A stretch of DNA of 31,630 nucleotides from contig JBGSUE010000010.1 in assembly GCA_041753515.1 (NCBI GenBank), forward strand, positions 1-31,630, read 5' to 3'. Made by a program: the position numbers and the translations under genes. Numbering within the stretch: position 1 is the first letter of the stretch; every line of letters starts with the position of its first letter. Below, piece after piece: positions 15,422-22,691 of the stretch. Under the pieces are notes generated by a model. The model was not told the origin of the DNA, searched no databases, and worked only from the letters and a program-made list of their open reading frames with translations. Source of the DNA: JBGSUE01 sp041753515 (GTDB lineage: Bacteria; Patescibacteriota; Microgenomatia; UBA10105; UBA927).

Positions 15422-16274
15422 AGGTTTCTATTATATGGGGTTTTCCCATGATTTTCCCGAATAACACTGCAAGAATTGCTTTCATTTTCAGCATCAGTTT
15501 CAGAAAAGTAAGCTCTCCGGAGGAATAATGTTTGCGGTAAAAAAACAGGAGTCCTTTGTAAATATTGAGTACAGGCTGTTTTCTGTATGTCGTAGAACTG
15601 CCGCCGCCCACATGGATAAATTCAGCTTCCCGGCAGAAATATGTCCTAAACCCTTTGCATTTTGCCCGGTACAGGAGATCAACTTCTTCCATATACATAA
15701 ATATCTGTTCATCAAACAGTAATCCGTCAAAGAATAATTTTTTGGATGCGAATATGCACGCTCCCGACAACCATCCTACCTGACGGCTCGAATCCGGGCT
15801 ATACCGGGTGAGTCCGATCCTATCACCTCGTAAAAATAATGAGACAAAAACAACCGGCAAGGTAAAAAACGGACCGGCTGAAGGCTGAGGTGTTCTGTCC
15901 GTATTGTACAGTTTTCCTCCGATGAACATATCCGGATGTCTTTTTGCACATTCGTACAGTGCATCAACAGCTCCGTCATATGTTTCCGTATCGGAATTCA
16001 AAAGAAATATATGACCGCCGGAAGCCATCTTCATACCCTGATTATTGGCTTTGCCGAATCCGGCGTTGGTCTTGTTGAGTATGGTTTTGACCTGGGGATA
16101 CTTCTTTTTCAGCATCGCCCGTGTACCGTCTTGTGACACGTTATCGACCACAATGACTTCAACGTTCAGTGGTGATTTACGGATGCTGTGATAAAGGGTT
16201 TTAAGGCACGTATCCGTCAGTTTTTCTGTGTTATAACTTACGATAATTACGGTAATATCTGTCTGTGTTTTCAT
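15396..16274 (-). CDS. Glycosyltransferase, GT2 family, rhamnosyltransferase-like
   Basis: A 292-aa GT-A enzyme starting MKTQTDITVIIVSYNTEKL. It shows VIVVDNVSQDGT, LNKTNAGFGKANNQG, the metal motif LLNSDTET and the late acidic motif MYMEEVDLLYRAK. The tail (KLMLKMKAILAVLFGKIMG) is hydrophobic and basic and could bind the membrane. It belongs to the same broad group as the GT2 at 9071-9958, but the two are diverged. It starts five bases after the acetyltransferase stop, without a strong Shine-Dalgarno, and overlaps the polymerase fusion by 26 bases. Donor unknown; the nearest remembered families use dTDP-rhamnose. Confidence 0.9.
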   Translation of the reverse strand: MKTQTDITVIIVSYNTEKLTDTCLKTLYHSIRKSPLNVEVIVVDNVSQDGTRAMLKKKYPQVKTILNKTNAGFGKANNQGMKMASGGHIFLLNSDTETYDGAVDALYECAKRHPDMFIGGKLYNTDRTPQPSAGPFFTLPVVFVSLFLRGDRIGLTRYSPDSSRQVGWLSGACIFASKKLFFDGLLFDEQIFMYMEEVDLLYRAKCKGFRTYFCREAEFIHVGGGSSTTYRKQPVLNIYKGLLFFYRKHYSSGELTFLKLMLKMKAILAVLFGKIMGKPHIIETYEEAYRLV

Positions 16275-16279
16275 ATTAT

Positions 16280-16897
16280 TTATTGGAAAGGTCGGGCAAA
16301 TTTTAACGTATACCTTACATTTTTGTTTCGGTCTTTTATGTATTTTGCAGGTACGCCACCAACGACTGTGTAAGACGGGACGTCTTTTGTGACAACCGCC
16401 CCAGCGGCTACCACTGCACCTTTCCCGATTGTGACCCCCGGCAGGATTGTCACCCGTGATCCGATGACGGCATAATCCTCAATAACAACAGGTGCCCCAA
16501 TTTCCTTAAAATCTGGATCATCGATATCATGTTCCATTGTATAAATCTGAACATACCCGGCTATTGAAACATTATCCCCAATGGTTAACGGTCGTCCCTC
16601 AACACGTGTAAAGCTTTTCAGGTACGATGAAAACTTAGATTCTCCCGGCTGATACATCCGGTAAAATCTGCCATCCAGAAACGCATCGTTTCCGATTATC
16701 GTATTATTTCCGATGGATATTCCGGTTGGTGCGTTAAAACGGGCTCGCCAGTGAATACTGCTGTCATTCCCGATTCTCACACCGAAAAAATTCCTGTACA
16801 AAAACAGGCGGATGATATGACTGGGGATATACCCCGCAAGAGTAGCCAAATAAACCCAGAAATCAATGATAATTCTGTACATATATAATAATGTCAT
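16280..16897 (-). CDS. Hexapeptide-repeat (left-handed beta-helix) O-acetyltransferase
   Basis: It probably acetylates a sugar of the glycan using acetyl-CoA. From the ATG at 16897 the protein has 205 aa: an amphipathic N-terminal helix (about 5-36), then hexapeptide repeats (IGNDSSIHWRARFN, ISIGNNTIIGN, LTIGDNVSIAG, AVIGSRVTILPGVTIGKGAVVAAGAVVTKDV). The catalytic-type His is in TMEHDIDD (H123), and GGVPAKYI (180-187) is the usual end motif. A longer frame from a TTG at 16939 would take its first residues from the dispersed repeat at 16893-16971, so I reject that start; ATG at 16882 (200 aa) is an alternative. The repeat covers the immediate upstream region, so ribosome binding here is unusual. 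Relatives are WcaF-like maltose/galactoside acetyltransferases. Confidence 0.88.
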   Translation of the reverse strand: MTLLYMYRIIIDFWVYLATLAGYIPSHIIRLFLYRNFFGVRIGNDSSIHWRARFNAPTGISIGNNTIIGNDAFLDGRFYRMYQPGESKFSSYLKSFTRVEGRPLTIGDNVSIAGYVQIYTMEHDIDDPDFKEIGAPVVIEDYAVIGSRVTILPGVTIGKGAVVAAGAVVTKDVPSYTVVGGVPAKYIKDRNKNVRYTLKFARPFQ

Positions 16898-16971
16898 CCT
16901 GAACCGCCGAAGGCGAGTGAAGGATCTCGTCACAACCAATACTCGAGATTCTTCGCTTCGCTCAGAATGAC
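16893..16971. repeat. Dispersed short element with imperfect terminal inverted repeats, copy 2
   Basis: This copy shares the left end GTCATCCTGAA, the GAAGGATCT block and a 28-base right end (16944-16971) with copy 1 at 199-273, while the centre differs. It lies between the GT4 stop and the acetyltransferase start, inside an otherwise gap-free operon, and its left end supplies the probable start codon of the acetyltransferase. This is the only gap of notable size in the operon, so insertion after the operon formed is likely. Confidence 0.88.
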
Positions 16972-16990
16972 GTATTGCTTATTCATTCAT

Positions 16991-18100
16991 TTATAACGAC
17001 TGTAAAATATCCAATGTCTTTCGTGCTGCTTTTTCCCAGGTAAATGCGCCTGCCCTCTTGAGTCCTGACGCTATCCTCTTCTTTCCTTCCGGTGCATTTT
17101 TTTCAACCAGACATTTTTCCAGCCCCTTTTGTATACTGTCCACATCTTCCGGATCAAAATACACAGCCGCATCGCCCGCGATCTCCGGCAGGCTTGACAC
17201 ACGACTGACGGCAACGGGACACCCGACACTCATTGCTTCAACGACCGGCAGTCCGAATCCTTCATACAGGGAAGGCATGCACAAACATCCGGCGTGTTGG
17301 TACAAAACGTTTAAATCCGCATCGCTTACATAATCGAGAAAATGCACGCGTTCTGACACGTTGTGTTTCTCCGGCGCCCCGAGAATTGGATCGAATTTCC
17401 AACCCTTTTTCCCCACAATAATAAGATCATGCTCAGTATCTATCATGTGTGAAAAAGCGCCAATAAGCCTCTCATAATTTTTTCTCGGTTGAAGTGTTCC
17501 CACCGCAAGAATATACTTTATGCGTATGCTATATCTCTTTGAAACTTCCTCAAAATTCTTTTTCGGTTTATCCATAGACAATCCCGGATACGTCACGGTT
17601 ATCCGGCTTTCCGGTATGCCGTATTCATCCATTATAGCATTCTTCGAAAAATCACTGATTGTAAAAATATGCGCGGCATGACGCACGGAATAAGCGCTCC
17701 AATTCTTCAGCTTAAAAAGGTCGGTCATCCGGAACAACTCCGGATAGGTAAGATACGACAGATCCATGATGGCGCAGACCCTTTTAACGCTGGTAAACCG
17801 CGGACTGTAGTGGGTAGGGGAAAAAACGATATCCGTATCCCTCTCTTTGGCCAATAATCCCGGAAACCCGAAAAACGTCCAGAGCCCCCTTTTGGCACCG
17901 TTTCTGTACTCCACATTCCCGGCGGCTTCCGGCATATGAACTCCGATGAGCCCCGGTATATATATACGCAGACGCGTATTGCCGTATTTTTTACCGCTAT
18001 TCACAAGATGTGCCATGGTCCGGATAATTTCATACGCATACCGGCCAACACCGACGCGTCCTGCTGCATTTGCTTCATATCCGTCAATTGCGATAATCAT
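16991..18100 (-). CDS. Glycosyltransferase, GT4 family
   Basis: A 369-aa GT-B enzyme. It starts MIIAIDGYEANAAGRVGVGR, with the glycine loop of this GT4 group, has IVFSPTHYSPRF and HIFTISDFSKNAI in the acceptor domain, ILAVGTLQPRKNYERLIGAF at the donor domain, and the EX7E motif LYEGFGLPVVEA (E280, E288). It is probably a mannosyl- or glucosyltransferase. The start overlaps the stop of the half-size GT4 by four bases (ATGA), with a GGGGG run about seven bases upstream. The complete two-domain structure makes a useful ruler: its linker YPGLS (171-175) is the point where the upstream half-size paralogue ends. Confidence 0.92.
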   Translation of the reverse strand: MIIAIDGYEANAAGRVGVGRYAYEIIRTMAHLVNSGKKYGNTRLRIYIPGLIGVHMPEAAGNVEYRNGAKRGLWTFFGFPGLLAKERDTDIVFSPTHYSPRFTSVKRVCAIMDLSYLTYPELFRMTDLFKLKNWSAYSVRHAAHIFTISDFSKNAIMDEYGIPESRITVTYPGLSMDKPKKNFEEVSKRYSIRIKYILAVGTLQPRKNYERLIGAFSHMIDTEHDLIIVGKKGWKFDPILGAPEKHNVSERVHFLDYVSDADLNVLYQHAGCLCMPSLYEGFGLPVVEAMSVGCPVAVSRVSSLPEIAGDAAVYFDPEDVDSIQKGLEKCLVEKNAPEGKKRIASGLKRAGAFTWEKAARKTLDILQSL

Positions 18101-18636
18101 GTGCTTACCCCCGGATAAACGATGTGCAGCATTTTTTGCGCCACACCGAAGATTTTCGATATGTCATCTGCAGTTGACCGTGAATCGCACAAAACTGTAC
18201 TGCAGTATCGAACAACGCGATTCATTCGTTTTTTTTGGATATTTACAATGATGTCACTGTGCTCATCAGGATAGAGAAACGGGCTCAAATCATGAACAGT
18301 CGTTACCCCCTGTGCCCGGGAAAGCTTCGGCTGGATCCAGTCACTTGACCAGAATACATCAATACTTCCGGTAAAAACTTCAAGAGGTATATTGTTTAAA
18401 ATATTTTCAGCAATTTTTACCGGAATCGGGATCAATAGTGTTTTGACCAGCGGATATTTCTGCCGGATTTCACTCAAATATTTTTTCAATGCATTTCTTC
18501 TCCCCCATGAATACCCCACAAGTATGTATTGATTTTTCCGGTCAATGTCAAGCAGATGGTTGACCATTTCCGATACATACCGTGCAACACCGGTCCCCTC
18601 GTACACAACCTGGCTGACGTCTATACCGATTCTCAT
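18097..18636 (-). CDS. Half-size GT4 glycosyltransferase: N-terminal Rossmann domain only
   Basis: The 179-aa product opens MRIGIDVSQVVYEGTGVARY and has VFWSSDWIQPKL, TTVHDLSPFLYP (113-124) and STVLCDSRSTADDI, all standard for the acceptor-side domain of a GT4 enzyme. It ends at HIVYPGVST, exactly where intact GT4 proteins (YPGLS in the next gene) cross into the donor-binding domain, so the EX7E motif and nucleotide-sugar site are missing. The stop forms a clean ATGA with the next gene's start, and the ATG at 18636 forms another ATGA with the galE stop, so both ends look like working gene borders. Either a deletion between tandem paralogues removed the second domain, or a separate acceptor domain has been kept to act with a partner. 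Normal enzyme activity alone is unlikely. Confidence 0.85.
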   Translation of the reverse strand: MRIGIDVSQVVYEGTGVARYVSEMVNHLLDIDRKNQYILVGYSWGRRNALKKYLSEIRQKYPLVKTLLIPIPVKIAENILNNIPLEVFTGSIDVFWSSDWIQPKLSRAQGVTTVHDLSPFLYPDEHSDIIVNIQKKRMNRVVRYCSTVLCDSRSTADDISKIFGVAQKMLHIVYPGVST

Positions 18637-19604
18637 GGATGCCGCGTATGCCATTTCCAGGCAGATTCTACAATTGTGGTTATATCGGAATACTTGGGAT
18701 CCCATTCCAGCGCCGTGCGTGCTTTCGTGTTGTCCGCATAGATACTGTCAGGATCTCCCGGACGACGGGGAACGACGGAAAGCGGTATCTTTTTCCCGGT
18801 CACTTGTTCAACCGTTGTGATCACTTCCTTATTGGAATACCCTTTTCCAACTCCGAGATTAAATGCATCGCTTTTCCCGCCGCGTCTCATATATTCCAAA
18901 GCTTTCAGGTGCGCGTCGGCCAGATCCATCACGTGGATATAATCGCGTATGCACGTGCCGTCCGGCGTCTGATAGTTATCACCGTACAGGGAAAATTCAC
19001 TGCGCCGTCCCAATGCAACATCAAGGGCAATCGGAATGATGTGGGTTTCCACAGGATGAGCTTCACCGAGCATACCGCCCGGATAAGCGCCTGATGCATT
19101 GAAATACCGCAGATTAACATACCGGAATTGAAAAATGTTTCCATACCATTCAAGAATTTCCTCAAACATCCGCTTGCTGGACCCATAGACGCTGACAGGT
19201 TTATATTCTTCAACCTCCGTCACGGGTAACGTATCCGGAAATCCGTACACTGCGCATGTTGAGGAAAATACCAGAGTATTGCACCCGGAACCTCTCATTG
19301 CTTCAACCAGGTTCAAACCTCCTACAATATTATTTTCGTAATACGCATACGGCTTTTCCATCGACTCACCAGCCAATGCAAGAGCTGCAAAATGGATAAC
19401 TGCATCAAATGATTTTCCGCTCATTGCACGTTGAATAGAATCTTTATTTTTCAAATCCCCAACGATAAGCTCCGTATCACCACACGCTTCACGTCTTCCG
19501 GTTGAAAGATTATCGAATATGACCGTCGTGTGGCCTATGTCACGCAGAAATCTGTTGGTGACCGATCCGATGTACCCTGCCCCTCCTGTAATAAGTATCT
19601 TCAT
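18633..19604 (-). CDS. galE: UDP-glucose 4-epimerase
   Basis: It interconverts UDP-glucose and UDP-galactose (and perhaps the N-acetyl forms) using bound NAD. The 323-aa SDR protein starts MKILITGGAGYIGS with the GxxGxxG nucleotide loop. It has the early DNLSTG motif, HFAALALAGESMEKPYAYY, the catalytic Ser/Thr in FSSTCAVYG (113-121) and YGSSK (Y140, K144). RDYIHVMDLADAH and RRPGDPDSIYAD are GalE hallmarks. The start at 19604 is the family start and overlaps the small membrane protein's stop by four bases; the 19 upstream in-frame residues are rejected. It supplies UDP-galactose to the operon's transferases. Confidence 0.95.
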   Translation of the reverse strand: MKILITGGAGYIGSVTNRFLRDIGHTTVIFDNLSTGRREACGDTELIVGDLKNKDSIQRAMSGKSFDAVIHFAALALAGESMEKPYAYYENNIVGGLNLVEAMRGSGCNTLVFSSTCAVYGFPDTLPVTEVEEYKPVSVYGSSKRMFEEILEWYGNIFQFRYVNLRYFNASGAYPGGMLGEAHPVETHIIPIALDVALGRRSEFSLYGDNYQTPDGTCIRDYIHVMDLADAHLKALEYMRRGGKSDAFNLGVGKGYSNKEVITTVEQVTGKKIPLSVVPRRPGDPDSIYADNTKARTALEWDPKYSDITTIVESAWKWHTRHP

Positions 19605-19807
19605 ACCCGTGCCCCCTGCACACTTGCCCACAGGAAAAATCCTGCAGCATACATGACACACCGTTGTGCGGTAAATATATTACCTGCAATAAATAAAACA
19701 AATGCAGCCGGTATAAGGAATAAACCCAGAATTACAGCATGATTATCCTGTTTGGTGTACATGATAATAAATAATATGGAAAAAAATACTATGTCCTGAA
19801 TTTTCAC
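19601..19807 (-). CDS. Small membrane protein, 68 aa, unknown function
   Basis: The product is almost all hydrophobic: segments at about residues 5-17, 24-46 and 49-66 suggest two or three helices, with a short KQDNH turn. It begins with GTG at 19807; AGGAG lies six bases upstream, and the GTG overlaps the stop of the UXS gene (GTGA), while its own stop overlaps the galE start (ATGA). Coupling on both sides and a good Shine-Dalgarno support a real gene despite its size. I recognise no family. Its place between two nucleotide-sugar enzymes suggests a membrane scaffold for them or an accessory of the glycan assembly machinery; this is a guess. Confidence 0.7.
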   Translation of the reverse strand: MKIQDIVFFSILFIIMYTKQDNHAVILGLFLIPAAFVLFIAGNIFTAQRCVMYAAGFFLWASVQGARV

Positions 19808-20733
19808 ATGATGCTCCTGTAGTATGCAATAGTTCTTTCGAGTCCGTCTTCAATGGAAACTTTCGGTTCCCATCCTAATATACTTCTCGCTTTGGAAATA
19901 TCGGGTTTGCGGCGCTGCGGATCATCTTCCGGCAGGTCTTTATGTTCAATTGATACTGCTCCTATAAGTTTTCCTACAATTTTCGCTAAATTCTCGACGG
20001 TTCTCTCTTCGGGGTTTCCGAGATTGAATATGTCACCGTTCGTTTTTTCCGAAAACATTGCCCTTTGAATACCGTCAACCAAGTCAGACACAAAACAAAA
20101 CGACCGCGTTTGTGATCCTTTTCCATATATCGTCATCGGCTGATTACGGATTGCCTTATTGATGAAATTCGATACGACTCTCCCGTCATCCGGCCTCATA
20201 CGCGGTCCGTATGTATTGAAAATCCGAATGATCCGGGCATCCACTTTGAATTCCCTTCTGTAGATCATCGTCAGTGTTTCACCGAACCGTTTGGATTCAT
20301 CGTAACAGCTGCGTACACCCGTCGGGTTTACGTTTCCCCAATACGATTCTTTTTGCGGATGCTCCAGGGGGTCGCCATAAATTTCGGATGTGGAGGCAAA
20401 CAAAAATTGCGCCTTATATTTTTTGGCATACTCAAGGGCAATACGGGTACCCACCGAGTTGACAAGTGCAGTTTCAAGCGGATATTTCTGGTAATCAGGA
20501 ACTGATGCGGGTGAGGCCAAATGGAAGACATAGTCAACATGTCCCACGGAATCCGGATATGCCAGACTCACATCATGATTTATAAATTCTACATCCCGGG
20601 CAACATTTTCAATCCTTCCGGTCATCAGATTATCAAGAACTATGACTCTATACCCCGACTCTACTAGAGATTCACACAGATGCGAACCGATAAATCCGGC
20701 ACCCCCGGTTACCAGACATGTTTTTCCTTGCAT
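19804..20733 (-). CDS. UDP-glucuronate decarboxylase (UDP-xylose synthase)-like SDR
   Basis: It probably converts UDP-glucuronate to UDP-xylose. The 309-aa protein has GGAGFIGSHL (10-19), HLASPASVPDY, ASTSEIYGDPLEHPQ (113-127, with the catalytic Thr-Ser-Glu), YWGNVNPTGVRSCYDESKR (131-149; Y144, K148), RIFNTYGPRM and DDGRVVSNFI. These blocks are those of UXS rather than of dTDP-glucose dehydratase. It leads the long minus-strand operon. The ATG at 20733 has no Shine-Dalgarno, and an extended -10 box puts the transcript start about four bases upstream. No UDP-glucose dehydrogenase, needed for the substrate, is in the window. A UDP-apiose/xylose-type or other UXS-like decarboxylase is the main alternative. 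Confidence 0.88.
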   Translation of the reverse strand: MQGKTCLVTGGAGFIGSHLCESLVESGYRVIVLDNLMTGRIENVARDVEFINHDVSLAYPDSVGHVDYVFHLASPASVPDYQKYPLETALVNSVGTRIALEYAKKYKAQFLFASTSEIYGDPLEHPQKESYWGNVNPTGVRSCYDESKRFGETLTMIYRREFKVDARIIRIFNTYGPRMRPDDGRVVSNFINKAIRNQPMTIYGKGSQTRSFCFVSDLVDGIQRAMFSEKTNGDIFNLGNPEERTVENLAKIVGKLIGAVSIEHKDLPEDDPQRRKPDISKARSILGWEPKVSIEDGLERTIAYYRSIM

Positions 20734-20743
20734 AGTTGATCAA

Positions 20744-20773
20744 ATTGTATCACAGACCCGGATAGTGCATAAT
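20744..20773. promoter_or_regulatory. Overlapping divergent promoters for the glycan operon and the dockerin gene
   Basis: Minus strand: TGATACAAT gives an extended -10 (TACAAT, 20744-20749) for the UXS-led operon, predicted start near 20737. Plus strand: TTGTAT (20745-20750), then 17 bases, then CATAAT (20768-20773) gives a promoter for the dockerin gene, with predicted start at 20780, the A of its ATG. The plus -35 lies on top of the minus -10, so RNA polymerase could hardly occupy both at once. Both mRNAs would have leaders of zero to four bases. Confidence 0.5.
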
Positions 20774-20779
20774 GGATAT

Positions 20780-21649
20780 ATGAAGCGTATGGTTATCTTG
20801 ATAGTGTTTATTCTATCATTGTATCCGGGACCTGTTTCCGCTTCAGGATACGTACAAAGTCGCGGATTCCAGACATCCGATGCATACAGCCCGAATCCGG
20901 ATCACGAACCCTATACCATCGAATTCTTTACCCGCTGTACCGATGGGTCAACCCGATCAGCATGGCTTCAATTCTGGAACAGTTTCGGACTTCTGGACCC
21001 GGAAGGACGCTATTACAATTACCTGTCGGGTCATACACCCTTTGTCGGAATGAAATGCGATTCCCTCTGGCACCACATTGCTCTCGTAAAAACAGTTCAG
21101 GAAGTACGGATCTATGTGGACGGAACAGAAAGAATACATTTCTCTGGCTCCAGTGCTATTCACAATACACCCTGGATATTCCAGAATACGTATAACACCT
21201 ATGAACTGGACAGCTATCGTGTGTCGGACGGACAGCGGTACACCACCGATTTTTCCCCGCCCAAGAGTGAGCTGGCTCGCGATGAAGCCACACTGAAACT
21301 ATTTTTGTACAACCGTGGAGTAGAGTTTACCAATCACTATGGCAATTGGGTATACGACGATCAGGGCAAATATTACCAATGGCTGGGAGAAGGAACGGTT
21401 ATTGATGGAGGTATTCCATCCCAGCCGATCCCGGGTGATGCAAATGGGGATTTTGAAGTCGATGGCAGTGATTTCACCATCTGGAGCACGAATTATCTCA
21501 AATCAGGACAGGGCCCCCAAACCGGTGATTTCAATTCGGATAGCGCGGTTGATGGAAAAGACTACCTCATCTGGATACGCAGCTACCAGACATCACTGTC
21601 CGGGGCAGGAAAACTCATACCCGACAACCCGTCGTCATACAATTACTAA
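20780..21649 (+). CDS. Secreted LamG-like protein with C-terminal dockerin type I domain
   Basis: A 289-aa protein. A signal peptide (1-21; KR, a hydrophobic core, then PVSA|SG) directs export. Residues about 24-185 look like a concanavalin/LamG beta-sandwich, with YTIEFFTRC, LWHHIALVK and VRIYVDGTE (109-117). Residues about 218-271 are a dockerin with two calcium loops: D220/N222/D224/D228/D231 and D250/N252/D254/D258/D261, each followed by a hydrophobic helix (FTIW, YLIW). Dockerins normally bind cohesins; none is seen in the window. The start is the ATG at 20780, where the signal peptide begins; the frame extends upstream but only antisense to UXS. It is divergent from the glycan operon, so it may attach to or recognise the surface polymer. 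The LamG call is weaker than the dockerin call. Confidence 0.85.
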   Translation: MKRMVILIVFILSLYPGPVSASGYVQSRGFQTSDAYSPNPDHEPYTIEFFTRCTDGSTRSAWLQFWNSFGLLDPEGRYYNYLSGHTPFVGMKCDSLWHHIALVKTVQEVRIYVDGTERIHFSGSSAIHNTPWIFQNTYNTYELDSYRVSDGQRYTTDFSPPKSELARDEATLKLFLYNRGVEFTNHYGNWVYDDQGKYYQWLGEGTVIDGGIPSQPIPGDANGDFEVDGSDFTIWSTNYLKSGQGPQTGDFNSDSAVDGKDYLIWIRSYQTSLSGAGKLIPDNPSSYNY

Positions 21650-21666
21650 ATTCTCCGTGAGTGTTG

Positions 21667-21672
21667 TATACT
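21667..21672 (+). promoter_or_regulatory. -10 box for the SDR epimerase gene, near-leaderless placement
   Basis: TATACT lies seven bases before the ATG at 21680, in the 30-base gap after the dockerin gene, which puts the transcription start at about 21679. No Shine-Dalgarno precedes this ATG and the -35 region is weak. Confidence 0.4.
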
Positions 21673-21679
21673 TTCGGAC

Positions 21680-22624
21680 ATGAAGATATTTATTACCGGC
21701 GGATCAGGTTTTATCGGATCATATCTTACGAATGCTCTTCTTACTCGTGACCACAAAGTAACCGTATTTGAAAAATATCTCAATTTTACCGGAAAAAAAT
21801 CATATTACATGCAGGCTCTTACACTGCGGGAAAATTTGTTCCGCCGGAAACCTCATGTTATCAGCGGCGATATACGATCCAAAAAGCAGGTAACCGATGC
21901 ACTGCGTGACACTCAACCGGACGTGGTAGTCCACCTTGCAGCCATCTCCAATGCCCGCCCACCGACGAAATTTGAACATCTGATGGGTCCGATTAATCTC
22001 TATGGGTCACTCACCGTGTTTGCCGCTGCCGAAAACACGCCAAGCGTCCGAAGAATCATATTTCCGTCTTCCAGTTTTGCATACGGCTCCTATTCGAAAA
22101 ATCCCCAACCGGAAGATGCACCTCTCGCCCCCCAAAACGATTACGGCAAAATGAAGGCGGCATGCGAATACGCCCTCCAGCTTTCACGCAAAGAATGGGT
22201 GATTCTCCGGCCTACATCCGTGTACGGTTTCACGGATGCCGCAAACCGCGTCACCCAGCTTCTGTGGGATGCCGCACTATCCGGCAAACCGGCATGGGTC
22301 GTGGCAGGCGAAGCACTCGACTTTACGTATGTGGATGATGTTGTGGACGGATTCGTCCGGGCTATCACGGGAAAAAAAGCAGCGCGACACATATTCAATA
22401 TTTCCCGGGGAATTGCCCGCACCAGTGAAGACTTTGCACAAATACTGAAAAGATATTTTCCGGATTTTTCGTATGAAGTACGGGAGACATCGGCAAACTT
22501 GATCAGCAGGGGCGCCATGGACATTTCAAAAGCCAAAAAGCTATTGAGGTACCAGCCAAAATTCGATATCGAGGACGGCATCGCCCGCACCCTCCGCCTG
22601 ATGAAAAAATATGGACAGATATAA
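21680..22624 (+). CDS. NAD-dependent epimerase/dehydratase (extended SDR)
   Basis: A 314-aa nucleotide-sugar-type SDR. It has GGSGFIGSYL (7-16), VVVHLAAISNARPP (82-95), PSSSFAYGSY (129-138) and the YxxxK pair Y155/K159 in NDYGKMKAA. LRPTSVYGFTD and ALDFTYVDDVVDGFVRAI are usual for epimerases of this family. The end, AKKLLRYQPKFDIEDGIART, is the conserved C-terminal helix region. The exact substrate is not clear; it is not a typical GalE, RmlB or UXS. It lies 30 bases after the dockerin gene, on the same strand, with its own -10 box. It may provide a special sugar for the glycan or modify one for the second operon. Confidence 0.88.
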   Translation: MKIFITGGSGFIGSYLTNALLTRDHKVTVFEKYLNFTGKKSYYMQALTLRENLFRRKPHVISGDIRSKKQVTDALRDTQPDVVVHLAAISNARPPTKFEHLMGPINLYGSLTVFAAAENTPSVRRIIFPSSSFAYGSYSKNPQPEDAPLAPQNDYGKMKAACEYALQLSRKEWVILRPTSVYGFTDAANRVTQLLWDAALSGKPAWVVAGEALDFTYVDDVVDGFVRAITGKKAARHIFNISRGIARTSEDFAQILKRYFPDFSYEVRETSANLISRGAMDISKAKKLLRYQPKFDIEDGIARTLRLMKKYGQI

Positions 22625-22625
22625 G

Positions 22626-22689
22626 ATCACACTTCTGTACATACCCGCTTCGCCGGAGCTTCAGCGAGGCGAGTGCACACAAGTGTGAT
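22626..22689. terminator. Bidirectional hairpin between convergent genes
   Basis: The arms ATCACACTT (22626-22634) and AAGTGTGAT (22681-22689) pair perfectly; an inner stem CGCTTCGC/GCGAGGCG pairs with one wobble. The structure fills almost exactly the 67 bases between the stop of the plus-strand epimerase and the stop of the minus-strand kinase. T-runs are poor on both sides, so it is a terminator by position and structure more than by sequence. The GC-rich core looks REP-like. Confidence 0.6.
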
Positions 22690-22691
22690 AA

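Noticed and set aside
16280..16939. Acetyltransferase starting at TTG 16939 (219 aa).
   Set aside because: The added residues come from the dispersed repeat and do not resemble the family; ATG at 16897 or 16882 is more likely.
199..16971. CRISPR repeats, because of the identical 28-base blocks.
   Set aside because: Only two copies exist, 16.7 kb apart, each the end of an inverted-repeat element, with no spacers or cas genes.
18097..18636. Frameshift explanation for the half-size GT4, with the donor domain in another frame.
   Set aside because: The sequence right after the stop is the N-terminus of the next complete GT4, so no donor domain is left in any frame.
20642..20779. 46-residue N-terminal extension of the dockerin protein.
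   Set aside because: It is antisense to the start of UXS and would bury the signal peptide; the ATG at 20780 begins the signal peptide and matches the predicted transcript start.
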